From an uncultured Aureispira sp. (GTDB lineage Bacteria > Bacteroidota > Bacteroidia > Chitinophagales > Saprospiraceae): a stretch of DNA of 36,854 nucleotides. The notes under the pieces were generated by a model, which was given only the letters and a program-made list of their open reading frames with translations, had not been told where the DNA came from and made no database searches. This document shows positions 25,068 through 33,721 of this stretch, piece after piece. The DNA lies in assembly GCA_905480485.1 (NCBI GenBank), contig CAJQQM010000027.1:1-36854 (forward strand), given 5' to 3'. The position numbers and the translations under genes were made by a program. How positions within the stretch are numbered: position 1 is the first letter of the stretch; each line of letters begins with the position of its first letter.

Positions 25068-26180
25068 ATGTCGGTAAATCCAGTAGAAGTGGTTAAAAAT
25101 ACGCCATTAATTGAAAAGCACCTGGAACTAGGCGCTAAAATGCTTCCTTTCGCGGGGTACAATATGCCTATTTCATATTCAAAAATCATTGAAGAACACC
25201 ATGCCGTCAGAAATTCAGTAGGAATGTTTGATGTTTCTCACATGGGCGAATTTATTGTCAAAGGAGAAGGTGCCTTGGACTTGGTACAAAAAGTAACAAC
25301 AAATGATGCTTCGAAATTATGCGTGGGAGATGCACAGTATTCTTGTATGCCTAACGAATCAGGCGGTATCGTTGACGACTTATTAGTGTATTGCTTAGGT
25401 GTCAACGAATATATGTTGGTAGTTAATGCCAGTAATATTCAAAAAGATTGGGATTGGATTCAGCGCTTCAATACAAATGGAGTAGAAATGAAGAATATTT
25501 CGGATCAGACTGCATTGTTGGCTATTCAAGGGCCGAACACTGTCAAAGCCTTGCAAAGCCTAACAGATGTCGATTTGTCTGAAATGAAATATTATACTTG
25601 TGTCAGAGGTCGATTTGCGGGGTTTGACAATGTCATTATTTCTGCAACAGGCTACACTGGTTCAGGAGGGTTTGAGATATATGTGGCAAATGAAAATGCA
25701 GCGGCAGTTTGGGATGCCATTATGAACGCTGCAGCCCCTTACGATATTCAGCCAATTGGGCTTGGCGCGCGCGATACGCTCCGGTTAGAAATGGGCTACT
25801 GTTTGTACGGGAACGATATTGACGACTCTACCTCACCTTTGGAAGCTGGATTAGGCTGGATTACCAAATTAAAAAAAGACGATTTTGTAAACAAAGCATT
25901 TTTGGTACAACAAAAAGCGGAGGGTCTCAAGCGCAAACTAGTAGGTTTTGAAGTGTTGGCCAAGCGTCCTCCCCGTCAAGGATATACTATCGTGAATGCA
26001 GAAGGTGCAACGATTGGTTCTGTTACCTCAGGTACCAAATGTCCCTCAGTGAATAAACCGGTTGGAATGGGCTATGTGCAAAAAGAATATGCCAAGTCTG
26101 GAACCGAAATTTTTATTGAAGTACGCGGCAAACAAATGCCTGCTGTAGTCGTAAAACTACCTTTTTACAAGCCATCTTAG
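25068..26180 (+). CDS. gcvT: Glycine cleavage system T protein (aminomethyltransferase)
   Basis: A 370-residue tetrahydrofolate-dependent aminomethyltransferase. It moves the methylene unit from the H-protein lipoyl arm to tetrahydrofolate, releasing ammonia, during glycine breakdown. I chose the ATG at 25068 ([14 protein letters not shown]); an in-frame TTG at 25020 would add 16 unrelated residues. Motifs in order are [29 protein letters not shown]-like [41 protein letters not shown] and LEAGLGW, with the GcvT C-terminal barrel after them. Length is normal. The partner genes gcvH and gcvP are not in this window. No terminator is visible between it and hsp20. Confidence 0.96.
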   Translation: MSVNPVEVVKNTPLIEKHLELGAKMLPFAGYNMPISYSKIIEEHHAVRNSVGMFDVSHMGEFIVKGEGALDLVQKVTTNDASKLCVGDAQYSCMPNESGGIVDDLLVYCLGVNEYMLVVNASNIQKDWDWIQRFNTNGVEMKNISDQTALLAIQGPNTVKALQSLTDVDLSEMKYYTCVRGRFAGFDNVIISATGYTGSGGFEIYVANENAAAVWDAIMNAAAPYDIQPIGLGARDTLRLEMGYCLYGNDIDDSTSPLEAGLGWITKLKKDDFVNKAFLVQQKAEGLKRKLVGFEVLAKRPPRQGYTIVNAEGATIGSVTSGTKCPSVNKPVGMGYVQKEYAKSGTEIFIEVRGKQMPAVVVKLPFYKPS

Positions 26181-26219
26181 CTCAATGGCACGGAAAGGAG
26201 TTAGTTAGTTCGACCGAAT

Positions 26220-26273
26220 GTCAAAATGGCGCGCCTAATTGAGTTAAATAAGACAAAATGGCGCAAAATTTGA
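26220..26273 (+). promoter_or_regulatory. Direct-repeat pair and sigma-54-like element before hsp20
   Basis: Two copies of GWCAAAATGGCGC (26220-26232 and 26252-26264) stand exactly 32 bases apart, about three helical turns. The second overlaps TGGCGCAAAATTTGA (26259-26273), which has the spacing of a -24/-12 sigma-54 promoter (TGGCACG, 4 bases, TTGC) with mismatches. A start near 26283-26286 would leave a leader of about 45 bases before hsp20. No CIRCE element is present. Seen directly: the repeats. Inferred: the promoter class. Confidence 0.4.
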
Positions 26274-26328
26274 ACTGGAATAACTGTTGTAGTCTAAAGG
26301 GTATTCAAATAATCAAACCTTTTACAAC

Positions 26329-26772
26329 ATGAACAAGAATAAATTTAATCCATTTCACATTAATTTTGATGAATTAGGCAAAACTGTTGATGACTTTATT
26401 AGTAATGTTCAGTTAGATGATTTTTTGGGCAACGACTGTCTAAAATCAAAACCTCTAATTAATGCATTTGAACACAAAACACATATAGAAATATTAGTTG
26501 CTGCGCCAGGGTTACAAAAAGAAGATTTTAGTATTGATATACAGGATAATGAATTGACGATTTCTGCCCAAAGTGCTGCCCCCGAAAAATCGGATAAGTA
26601 TACCGTCCGTCGCAAAGAATTTGACTTTAGGTCCTTCAAAAGAGTTTTTAAACTAAACAATAAATATAACTTTAACTCCGTTAAGGCTGTGTACAAAAAA
26701 GGTATTTTATCAATTGAAATAGCCAAAAAAGAACAAAAAAATAATCGGAAAATTAAGGTGGAAATTAATTAA
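26329..26772 (+). CDS. Small heat-shock protein, Hsp20 family
   Basis: A 147-residue alpha-crystallin-domain chaperone that holds unfolding proteins without ATP. The domain runs from about residue 42 to 145: HIEILVAAPGLQKEDFSIDI, then NELTISAQ, a basic RRKEFDFRSFKRVFKL strand region, and KGILSIEIAKKEQ, which carries the G-x-L signature of the family. A variable N-terminal arm of about 40 residues is normal. The short I/V-x-I/V-like ending KIKVEIN may serve in oligomer contacts. A strong terminator follows 8 bases after the stop, and a repeat pair with a sigma-54-like element lies upstream, so it is probably a single-gene stress unit. Confidence 0.92.
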   Translation: MNKNKFNPFHINFDELGKTVDDFISNVQLDDFLGNDCLKSKPLINAFEHKTHIEILVAAPGLQKEDFSIDIQDNELTISAQSAAPEKSDKYTVRRKEFDFRSFKRVFKLNNKYNFNSVKAVYKKGILSIEIAKKEQKNNRKIKVEIN

Positions 26773-26780
26773 ACGATTGA

Positions 26781-26811
26781 AAAGACAGCCGCTAAGGCTG
26801 TCTTTTTTTTT
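26781..26811 (+). terminator. Intrinsic terminator of hsp20
   Basis: A perfect 10-base inverted repeat (26781-26790 with 26796-26805, arm AAAGACAGCC), loop GCTAA, continuing into an uninterrupted T run to 26811. It lies 8 bases after the hsp20 stop. Confidence 0.93.
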
Positions 26812-26832
26812 ACAAACACATCCCAATTTGTT

Positions 26833-27045
26833 ATGAATAAATATACTTTTAAGACAAACATCAACTGTGCTAATTGCATAGCCAAGGTAGCACCACATTT
26901 GAACCAATCAAAAGAGGTTAAAAGTTGGTCAGTCGACACCGACACTACTCATAAAATCTTAAGCATTGAAACAAATATGCTAGCATCTGCAATCATTGAA
27001 TTCATAGACGCCTTGGGTTTCGAAGCGGTCGCCCTAGATTCATAG
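26833..27045 (+). CDS. Heavy-metal-associated (HMA) domain protein
   Basis: A 70-residue single-domain protein with the ferredoxin-like metal-binding pattern: TFKTNINCANCIAKVAPHLN near residues 5-24, with the CxxC pair C12 and C15, then SWSVDTDTTHKILSIE and a C-terminal helix IIEFIDALGFEAVAL. Such proteins carry Cu(I) or similar metals to P-type ATPases. The usual M/H before the first cysteine is N here and the start of the motif reads N-C-A-N-C rather than M-x-C-x-x-C, so metal choice is uncertain. No transporter gene lies next to it. It starts 22 bases after the hsp20 terminator. Confidence 0.85.
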   Translation: MNKYTFKTNINCANCIAKVAPHLNQSKEVKSWSVDTDTTHKILSIETNMLASAIIEFIDALGFEAVALDS

Positions 27046-27154
27046 AAAAAATCTATATTTTGGTATAAATAAATGCTTGTTTCATTTAATTTGACGCTTG
27101 TTTTACGTTAGTTTTAGTATAAATATTTAATATTGTTTCCTTAATCATTAAATA

Positions 27155-29641
27155 ATGGACACTATGTTGAATAAATTAAATACAATTCTATGTTTATGCT
27201 TTTTTCTGTTGTTGCTGCACCCAAACAGTTACGGACAAAAAAATAAAAAAGGGAAAAAGCCGAAGCCAACGACCGAAACCCCCAAGAAAGTTAATAAAAA
27301 AGCGCCCCCCAAAGGTGGTCCTAAGCCTTATGAAAAGGTAATTACTGAAAAAGCAGTTAGTCAAAAAGGCCTTATAACAACCCACAAGGTAGGTGACAAA
27401 TACTATTTTGAATTGCCCATCGACCTTCTAGAAAAAGAGATTATGGTTGTAAGCAGAATCTCAGGGTATGTCAAAAACTTAAGTTTTGGAGGGGCAGGTA
27501 TGAAATCTAGGCCGCAACAAGTAATACGTTGGCAAAAAGTAGACGATAAAATTCTAATGCGTTCCGTTTCTTTCAACAGTGTTGCCGACGAAAATGAACC
27601 CATCTATAAATCTTTGCGGAATAATAATTTCGAACCCATCATTCACAGTTTTCCGGTAGCGGCATATCGCAAAGATACAAGTGGCAATAAAGAAGCCGCT
27701 GTTATCAATATTAATGCTTTTTTTACGTCAGATATTGCGTTGATTGGTGCCTTGAACGATGGACAGCGCAAACGTTTTGCCATAGGTGGCGTCGATGCCA
27801 AACGCAGTATGATTGCGTCTACCAATAGTTTTCCTTCGAATACAGAGGTGCGACATATCTTGACCTATCGCGGCAAAAAACTACCCGATAACTACCTTAC
27901 GCAAACTTTATCGGTAGAGATGAATCAATCTTTCATACTTTTGCCCGAGACGTTGATGCAATCGAGGTATTATGATGAACGTGTGGGCTACTTTTCTATT
28001 CAACAGACTAATTATAGTTCGGATAAACAACGGGCCGACAAACAACGGTTCATTAATAAGTGGCGTCTCGAACCTAAAGACATGGAGGCATACAAGCGCG
28101 GCGAATTGGTAGAACCCAAAAAACAAATCGTTTATTACATCGACCCGGGTACTCCTATGAAATGGCGTCCTTTTCTCAAGCAAGGTGTCAACGACTGGCA
28201 GAAAGCTTTTGAAGCGGCTGGATTTAAGAATGCTATTGTAGCCAAAGATCCACCAAGCAAGGAAGAAGACCCCGATTGGAGTCCTGAAGATGTGCGATAT
28301 TCAGTTATACGATACATTACTACTGATATTCCAAACGCACAGGGGCCACATGTACACGACCCTCGTACCGGTGAAATTTTAGAATCGGATATTCTGTGGT
28401 ATCACAATGTGATGAACTTGCTAAGAAATTGGTATTTTGTTCAAACAGCTGCCATTAATCCTTTAGCGCAAACGACGGATTTTGATGATGCGGTGATGGG
28501 TGAATTGATTCGATTTGTAGCAGCGCACGAGGTAGGACATACATTAGGTCTTCCCCACAATATGGGTTCATCTGTCGCCTATCCGGTCGATTCTCTCCGT
28601 TCACCTTATTTTACAGCGACCCACGGTACGGCACCCTCAATTATGGATTATGCTCGATTTAATTATGTGGCTCAACCTGGAGATGGCGTCAAAAACTACG
28701 GAGCAAAAATTGGAGAGTATGATGTATGGTCAATTATTTATGGGTATAAGTTGATTCCCACAGCTAGTTCAGCAGCTGCCGAGCGCAAAATCTTGAATCA
28801 GTGGATTAAAGAAAAAGCGGGCGATCCTGCCTACCGTTTTGGAGCACAACAGTGGCGCACGATCGACCCTTCTTCGCAAACCGAAGATTTGGGAGACGAT
28901 GCAGTTAAGGCATCTGAATATGGTATTGCGAACCTAAAGCGCATTGTTCCAAATTTGATTGATTGGTCAAAAGAAGAGGCCAAAAATTACGATGATTTAT
29001 CCGAATTGTACGGGCAGATATTCAGTCAATTGGGGCGTTACATGGGGCACGTATCCAATAATGTAGGTGGCGTGTATAAGTTTTCTAAAACTAATGATGA
29101 ATCTGGTGATGTGTTTCGACATGTACCCAAAAATAAGCAAGCGGCAGCGGTAGCATTTCTCAATACAGAATTATTTGAAACTCCTGAGTGGCTTATCAAT
29201 CCCAAAATCCTGAATCGTATAGAATCGACGGGTATTGTCAACCGTATATTGAATTTTCAGAAGCGTTATTTGTCGACCCTTTTTGAGTCTAAACGCATAG
29301 AACGAATGACAGAAGCAGAAGCTAAGCTTGGTGATACTGCATACAGTTTGCTAGAATTGTTTCAGGATTTGCAACAAGGGATTTGGTCTGAATTGAAATC
29401 TCAAAAACCAATTGATACCTACCGTCGAAACCTACAGCGCTCTTATGTGCAGAAAATGGCTGAGTTGATGGACAAAAATACCGATAAATCGGATGTTCAA
29501 CCTATCGTACGGTTTATGTTAAAGCGCCTAGCGCAAAGTATCAAAGACAACAAGTCGAAACAAAAAGATGTGATGTCTACCTTGCATCTCGAAGATGTAG
29601 AGGCGCGCATACAAACAGTTTTGAAACCTAAAAAAGACTAA
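27155..29641 (+). CDS. Secreted zinc metalloprotease, DUF5117/DUF5118/DUF4953 type
   Basis: An 828-residue exported metalloprotease. The signal peptide (hydrophobic residues about 8-27, ending SYGQ) is followed by a lysine- and proline-rich low-complexity linker at 29-60. The N-terminal domains (about 60-330) match the DUF5118/DUF5117 pair common in Bacteroidota secreted proteases. The catalytic domain has HEVGHTLGLPH at 458-468, the long zinc motif HExxHxxxxxH of metzincins, and a Met-turn-like SIMDYARFNY about 50 residues on. The C-terminal region is helical. Substrates are unknown. An ATG three codons downstream (MLNKLN) could also be the start. A strong terminator follows; no sorting domain for type IX secretion is visible at the C-terminus. 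Confidence 0.92.
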   Translation: MDTMLNKLNTILCLCFFLLLLHPNSYGQKNKKGKKPKPTTETPKKVNKKAPPKGGPKPYEKVITEKAVSQKGLITTHKVGDKYYFELPIDLLEKEIMVVSRISGYVKNLSFGGAGMKSRPQQVIRWQKVDDKILMRSVSFNSVADENEPIYKSLRNNNFEPIIHSFPVAAYRKDTSGNKEAAVININAFFTSDIALIGALNDGQRKRFAIGGVDAKRSMIASTNSFPSNTEVRHILTYRGKKLPDNYLTQTLSVEMNQSFILLPETLMQSRYYDERVGYFSIQQTNYSSDKQRADKQRFINKWRLEPKDMEAYKRGELVEPKKQIVYYIDPGTPMKWRPFLKQGVNDWQKAFEAAGFKNAIVAKDPPSKEEDPDWSPEDVRYSVIRYITTDIPNAQGPHVHDPRTGEILESDILWYHNVMNLLRNWYFVQTAAINPLAQTTDFDDAVMGELIRFVAAHEVGHTLGLPHNMGSSVAYPVDSLRSPYFTATHGTAPSIMDYARFNYVAQPGDGVKNYGAKIGEYDVWSIIYGYKLIPTASSAAAERKILNQWIKEKAGDPAYRFGAQQWRTIDPSSQTEDLGDDAVKASEYGIANLKRIVPNLIDWSKEEAKNYDDLSELYGQIFSQLGRYMGHVSNNVGGVYKFSKTNDESGDVFRHVPKNKQAAAVAFLNTELFETPEWLINPKILNRIESTGIVNRILNFQKRYLSTLFESKRIERMTEAEAKLGDTAYSLLELFQDLQQGIWSELKSQKPIDTYRRNLQRSYVQKMAELMDKNTDKSDVQPIVRFMLKRLAQSIKDNKSKQKDVMSTLHLEDVEARIQTVLKPKKD

Positions 29642-29663
29642 AATGTAGGAACTAATAATTCAA

Positions 29664-29698
29664 AAAGGGCTGAAACGTAGTTTCGGCCCTTTGTTTTT
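29664..29698 (+). terminator. Intrinsic terminator of the metalloprotease gene
   Basis: A 13-base inverted repeat (29664-29676 with 29680-29692, arm AAAGGGCTGAAAC, one G-T pair), loop GTA, then GTTTTTG. It lies 22 bases after the stop codon. Confidence 0.88.
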
Positions 29699-29766
29699 GT
29701 TAGGTTTTATCTGATTGAATATCTATTAAATCAAACTAAAGCATGTTGCTTGTTAGGCACCGTGTT

Positions 29767-30639
29767 TTAATTAAGATTTAAAGTAGTGCACCATTCTCTA
29801 ATCGCTTTTCTGTCCGCATCAAAAATTGAACTGTGATCAAAATCAGTTGCATTTTGAAATGTGGGCGGTATCACTAGTTCATCTAAAGGATAATTCTCAA
29901 AATGTTGTGTGCATTGAGGTCGGTGACAGGATGTACAAGAGTTTTGAATATTTGTAGTAGGTGCTTGACGAAATTCTTGTCCTATAACGGAATAAGGATT
30001 GTTTCCTGAAAGGGGTACAAGCAATTCAGAGTTGTCAGTAGGTTTTCTTAGTTGGTCAACAGCCGGTGTGTGCAAAAACGGGCTTGCCATAGGACAATTT
30101 TGACAGTTATCAGCAGCGACAACGCTTGGCCTCATCCATGCTTCGTTATACCTCTTTTTACCTGGTTTCGGAGAATGATTCGGATCGCCATTTTCTACGA
30201 TTGAAAAAAAACATGTTTCCCCTGTCGAAAGTTTATGCCCTATTACGCCTAATCCGCCGTTGCGACAATAAGTAAGAAAGACAACATCTAGGTTTTCAGG
30301 ACCATTTGCATTCAAGCCTTGATAGCGTCCAATTTTGTTTCCAGACTGACAAGCCATTCCAAATGCCCAAGGGTGGTCGCAGTCGTTCGGGTTTGTACTT
30401 CCATTTCCTTCATTGCTTGTCGCATAGGTTGGTGCAATACCATTTTTAGTACTTGGAACTTCTGTTGCATCAGCGCAGCTGAATTTGAGTAGTGGTCCGA
30501 AAACAGCTTCACATTCCTAGGTGTAGTCAAGTGCCGATCTTCCCGAGTCAATAGCAGTAGTATCTTTTTGGCAAGACTCAAGTATAATGAATAGTGCGTA
30601 AAATCCAGAAATTAGTACTATTGTAATGTTTTTTGTCAC
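29767..30639 (-). pseudogene. Cysteine-rich, possibly haem-binding lipoprotein interrupted by an amber stop
   Basis: One reading frame runs from a GTG at 30639 to the stop at 29767 (291 codons including the terminal stop) with a single internal TAG at 30519-30517 (codon 41). Before it lies a lipoprotein signal peptide (MTKNITIVLISGFYALFIIL, then ESC with C23). After it the frame continues with cysteine-bearing sequence (CEAVFGPLLKFSC, DCDHPWAFGMAC, NCQNCPM) and one CxxCH haem-type motif, CTSCHRPQC. The first in-frame ATG after the stop is at 30357, which would give an intracellular 196-residue fragment without export signal. The simplest reading is a nonsense-mutated cytochrome-like lipoprotein; a sequencing error is possible. 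I do not recognise a named family. Frame 30312-30581 on the same strand is a shadow. Confidence 0.7.
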
Positions 30640-30717
30640 TCGGTTGTATGTTTTTTTCTACGCAAGTACCTAATTCAAGGAGCAGTATTTTACCCAATAT
30701 TCAGAGTATTTTTATAC

Positions 30718-30770
30718 AGCGCAGGACGGCGGCCCCTTAACGCAGTAGCTGGTTATTTGCGCAGGAATCA
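30718..30770. repeat. GC-rich element with repeated CGCAG core
   Basis: A GC-rich island in AT-rich surroundings. GCGCAGGA occurs at 30719-30726 and again at 30759-30766 (40 bases apart), and the core CGCAG recurs at 30720, 30741 and 30760, about every 20 bases. It lies between two genes of the decayed region. I cannot assign it; an integron recombination site was considered and not supported. Confidence 0.35.
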
Positions 30771-30797
30771 AAAAAATGTTTTGTAATGACTTCAATT

Positions 30798-31394
30798 TTA
30801 TTTTTTCGGTTTCTTTGCTTCCAATAGTTTTATGATTTTAAAACCGACGTAATCCTCGCTGCAAAAACCTACCTTAGGGTGACGACTACTCTTTCGATAA
30901 TAACAGTTCCAATAACTAACAATCCTATTTTTGGTAAGCGCCCAATATTTGGGGTTTTCTGTTATTGTGTTTAAAATTCCCTGATTTGAACTTTTTAATA
31001 AGTGCTGATAAACGAGTTCTAAAATTTCAATAATGTATTCGCCACACAACTGCAAAATGAAAACGGAAGACCATTCAAAATTAGAGTCTATTATTTTTTT
31101 TAAATATTTTTCTCGGATACAACCGTTGTGGTGCCTTGTATAAATACAGTTTAGCAAGTTTATTTGGGTCTGTGACAATGTTGACGGTTCCAATAATTTA
31201 GGTTCCTCCCAGTAAATACGAGTCGGTATATTTAGGATTTCATTTTGAAACTTGATATGAAAAGTACCTTGACCTTGATATTGAGAATTTATTATAATTG
31301 AATCAAGAAGCGTGGATAGCTCATTTCTGAGAGCCATTGGAAAGCTATTTAGTATTAGTTTCTTTTCCTTTAAAATAAATTCTTTTTGATTCAT
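30798..31394 (-). CDS. Hypothetical cytoplasmic protein
   Basis: A 198-residue protein with no signal peptide or membrane helix. I chose the ATG at 31394 (MNQKEFILKEKK); an in-frame TTG at 31415 would add seven residues. Visible features are a beta-rich first half (GTFHIKFQNEILNIPTRIYW), a segment LLNCIYTRHHNGCIREKYLKKI and a mostly helical second half with GEYIIEILELVYQHLL. I have an impression of similar hypothetical proteins in other bacteria with the xxYTRHHNGxxRxK segment, but no function is known. The frame is intact, unlike the genes on both sides. A GC-rich element lies between it and the interrupted lipoprotein gene downstream. Confidence 0.7.
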   Translation of the reverse strand: MNQKEFILKEKKLILNSFPMALRNELSTLLDSIIINSQYQGQGTFHIKFQNEILNIPTRIYWEEPKLLEPSTLSQTQINLLNCIYTRHHNGCIREKYLKKIIDSNFEWSSVFILQLCGEYIIEILELVYQHLLKSSNQGILNTITENPKYWALTKNRIVSYWNCYYRKSSRHPKVGFCSEDYVGFKIIKLLEAKKPKK

Positions 31395-31474
31395 TTTTGT
31401 TATACGATAGTGCAAGCGTAATGAGACTGTCTAGACACCATTTATTCACACACTTTATTGCCAAGAGTATTCTT

Positions 31475-31909
31475 TTAATTTTTTGTAGAGATTTCTTTAT
31501 TAATTAACCACCATGCCGTAACGACTGCAGCAGTGGGAACAAAAAATACACCCTCCAAAGTAACTTCAAGTTCCAAAGCGATTGGGTAATTAGCTAGTGA
31601 CCAACCGTTCGGTAGTGCTAAGGTGGCATAAGCCGTAACGCCAAGTAATAAGCCTTTAAATGTCGCAACTTTTAAACTTTTTGCTTCAACAGCAGGTTCG
31701 ACAACCAACTTTACGATAACGGTCGTCATAATCGACAACCAAATTAAGATTAATATTGGATTTTGGACATCTGTAGCAAATGTATTTCTGATTCCAGCCG
31801 CTTCTTGTACCCTTTGAGAAAATTTAATTCCGAATACAACTTGATACGTTATATCTACAATAAAATAAGTAGTAAATACACTTAGATATTTTAAAATAGT
31901 AGTTTACAT
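31475..31909 (-). pseudogene. DUF2177 membrane protein with stop at codon 2
   Basis: A frame encoding about 140 residues that fits DUF2177, a small family of four-helix membrane proteins: ILKYLSVFTTYFIVDITYQV, FSQRVQEAAG, then ATFKGLLLGVTAYATLAL, NYPIALELEVTLEG and a final helix. Family proteins begin a few residues before LKYL. Here the natural start, an ATG at 31909-31907, is followed at once by TAA, then ACT ACT ATT TTA AAA. A single change (for example AAA to TAA) would explain it. From the next in-frame ATG (31738) only 87 residues, lacking the first helices, could be made. Start at the ATT (31897) is a less likely alternative. I therefore call it a pseudogene. A short open tail ending at 31941, upstream, may be the last piece of a lost neighbour. 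Confidence 0.65.
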
Positions 31910-32460
31910 TGGATAAATACTATAAATTATAAAACAGCGCCTACTTCTTTTTATCGTCGGTTTTAGGCTTATTCAGACTTATTTTGTGATCTATATAGTT
32001 GAATATTATTTGTGTTTATAGACAAAACTACGGGCGAAGGATAATTAATATTGCGCCTAATTATTTTATTATCAACGGTTGGTTTATCAAAGTACTTTTG
32101 AGCAACAACTTTTTATGCTTTATTTTATTTTTAAATATTATTAGGACTACAAAGGCGTTAATTGTGAAAGCTTGTTGTGCTTTTGTATTCGTTAATTTCT
32201 GATGTTTCCTGATTCTTTGATGCTGTATGCTACTAAATTTTTGTTAGTGCGCAAGAGTGCTATCTAATGAAACTTTATCCTTTTAGTCTTATTCTATTAT
32301 TTGTGGTCTCTAAATAATGGACTGTGCCTGGTTTACGATAAAATCGTTATAAAACCATGACCTAAAACAGCAATAGCCTAAGATATATTCTTGGGTACTA
32401 TTGAAGTCGGTTCAACCTGCTATAATCTCGGCTATTACCGTGGTACCTGTTTGTGCACTT
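31910..32460. other. Gene-free accessory stretch
   Basis: A 551-base AT-rich stretch without a supported gene. On the minus strand 31941-32012 encodes a plausible C-terminal tail (IDHKISLNKPKTDDKKK then stop) cut off upstream by TAA, possibly a gene remnant. An imperfect hairpin at 32329-32357 (TGGTTT ACGAT, loop AAA, ATCGT TATA AAACCA) lies near the end of the esterase gene side but has no T run. An open frame at 31999-32202 on the plus strand has no recognisable features and I take it as chance. Confidence 0.5.
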
Positions 32461-33582
32461 TTATGTTATTTTTATTAATCTTATCGACTGATTTTCAATT
32501 TTTAATATATAAATATTAGGGGCCAATGAAGATAAATCAATTATATTAATATTAGCATTTAATGTTCCACTGCGTACCAATTTACCAACAACAGTGTATA
32601 GTTTAAAATCAGTTTGTTTCGCTGATTTCATTTCGATAGTAAGATCATTATCAAAAGGGTTTGGAAATACTCTTACCTCTTCTGTCTGATTATTATTGGG
32701 GGTGATAGATGTCGTGGTACAACCAATTAATCCGCTGAGGTCATAACGCGAAAGAAAATTCCAAATTTCTACGCTCGCATCAATCGTCATATTTCCAAAA
32801 CTTCCAGGCCAATCATGTCCTCCTCCAATTACTTTTAATTCTTCAACATAGTTGCAACCTGCTATAGTCGACCAGGTATATCGTTCTACACTTGGGCTTA
32901 TAGTACTCATGCTTGCAGTTGCATTGCAATTGTTATGGGTTGCCCAATAACTATGTGTTGCTGCCGCCGATAGGTAATAACCAGGATATCCACCGTATGG
33001 AGAAATAAAGTCATCCGTTCCAAGTATTGTGAGAACAGCTGTTGGGTGCACCGGAACGCAAAAACTATTTGGATTGGCTTGCATCGTTCTGGCTACGGGT
33101 GCGATGGCTGCAATTTTGTTACTGAGTTTACAACCAAGCTCAAAAGACATATCTCCACCTAAAGAATATCCACAGGCATATATTCTGTATAGGTCTATTT
33201 GATAATTACTGGCAATCGTATCTATCAACGTACTAATAAAGGGCACATCGTCAAAAGTACCCGGTGTTTTGGGAAGCCAATTCAGCGAGTTTCCGTCACT
33301 TGGGTCAGGGCGTGCCTGAGGGTAAACAAGAATGAAATTGGCAGTATCGGCAATAGACCTCATATCGGCTGTAGTCTGCCAACTGGCAACAGTACCGTTG
33401 CCTCCGTGAAAGTTGAAGAGCAGAGGAAAATCTGTAGTTCCATCATAATTTGCTGGAATATAAATACTGTATTCTCTTGTTAAGCTGTTATGCTGTACGG
33501 TTGCGCTAATGTATCCTTGTGCATAGCTTGCACTTATAAATGCTGTGAATACTAAGATTGAGAGCTTTCTTTTTATACACAT
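32461..33582 (-). CDS. Secreted esterase (PHB depolymerase/feruloyl esterase-like) with type IX sorting domain
   Basis: A 373-residue exported alpha/beta hydrolase. Signal peptide to about residue 21 (ISASYA, then QGYIS). The esterase domain (about 25-285) shows the oxyanion-hole region FNFHGGNG, nucleophile S140 in CGYSLGGD, candidate acid D190/D191 in LGTDDFISP and base H256 in GGGHDWPG, matching the polyhydroxybutyrate depolymerase/LpqC-like esterases that cleave plant phenolic esters or polyesters. Residues about 300-373 form a type A C-terminal sorting domain (RVFPNPFDNDLTIEM, then NIYILKIENQSIRLIKIT), which directs export by the type IX secretion system. All catalytic residues are present, so this gene looks intact in a region where neighbours have decayed. 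Confidence 0.93.
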   Translation of the reverse strand: MCIKRKLSILVFTAFISASYAQGYISATVQHNSLTREYSIYIPANYDGTTDFPLLFNFHGGNGTVASWQTTADMRSIADTANFILVYPQARPDPSDGNSLNWLPKTPGTFDDVPFISTLIDTIASNYQIDLYRIYACGYSLGGDMSFELGCKLSNKIAAIAPVARTMQANPNSFCVPVHPTAVLTILGTDDFISPYGGYPGYYLSAAATHSYWATHNNCNATASMSTISPSVERYTWSTIAGCNYVEELKVIGGGHDWPGSFGNMTIDASVEIWNFLSRYDLSGLIGCTTTSITPNNNQTEEVRVFPNPFDNDLTIEMKSAKQTDFKLYTVVGKLVRSGTLNANINIIDLSSLAPNIYILKIENQSIRLIKIT

Positions 33583-33721
33583 AATATTTTTTTGAATGAG
33601 ATAATGTAAATATACCGTTTCAAAAATACAGTACCCTACTTTTAATTGTATAAAAAGTATAGATATGAACTGTATTGCAAATTACTTTGTATTCAAGATG
33701 CAGTTAATCATAGGTGTTGAT

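Noticed and set aside
26186-26200. TGGCACG after gcvT as a sigma-54 -24 element
   Set aside because: No TTGC or similar follows at the needed distance; it sits directly after the gcvT stop and far from hsp20.
30312-30581. An 89-codon frame overlapping the interrupted lipoprotein gene
   Set aside because: It is a shifted frame of the lipoprotein gene; the frame with the signal peptide and cysteine pattern is the coding one.
30718-30770. Integron attC recombination site
   Set aside because: Read on both strands, the expected RYYYAAC and GTTRRRY core sites are not present as a pair, and no integrase gene is in the window.
31999-32202. A 67-codon open frame on the plus strand
   Set aside because: No family resemblance, no promoter, and composition typical of AT-rich noncoding DNA.
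32329-32357. Hairpin as terminator of the esterase gene
   Set aside because: It lies before the gene end on the other side of the stop by over 100 bases, its stem has a four-base bulge, and neither strand has a T run. It is on the downstream side but too weak to call.
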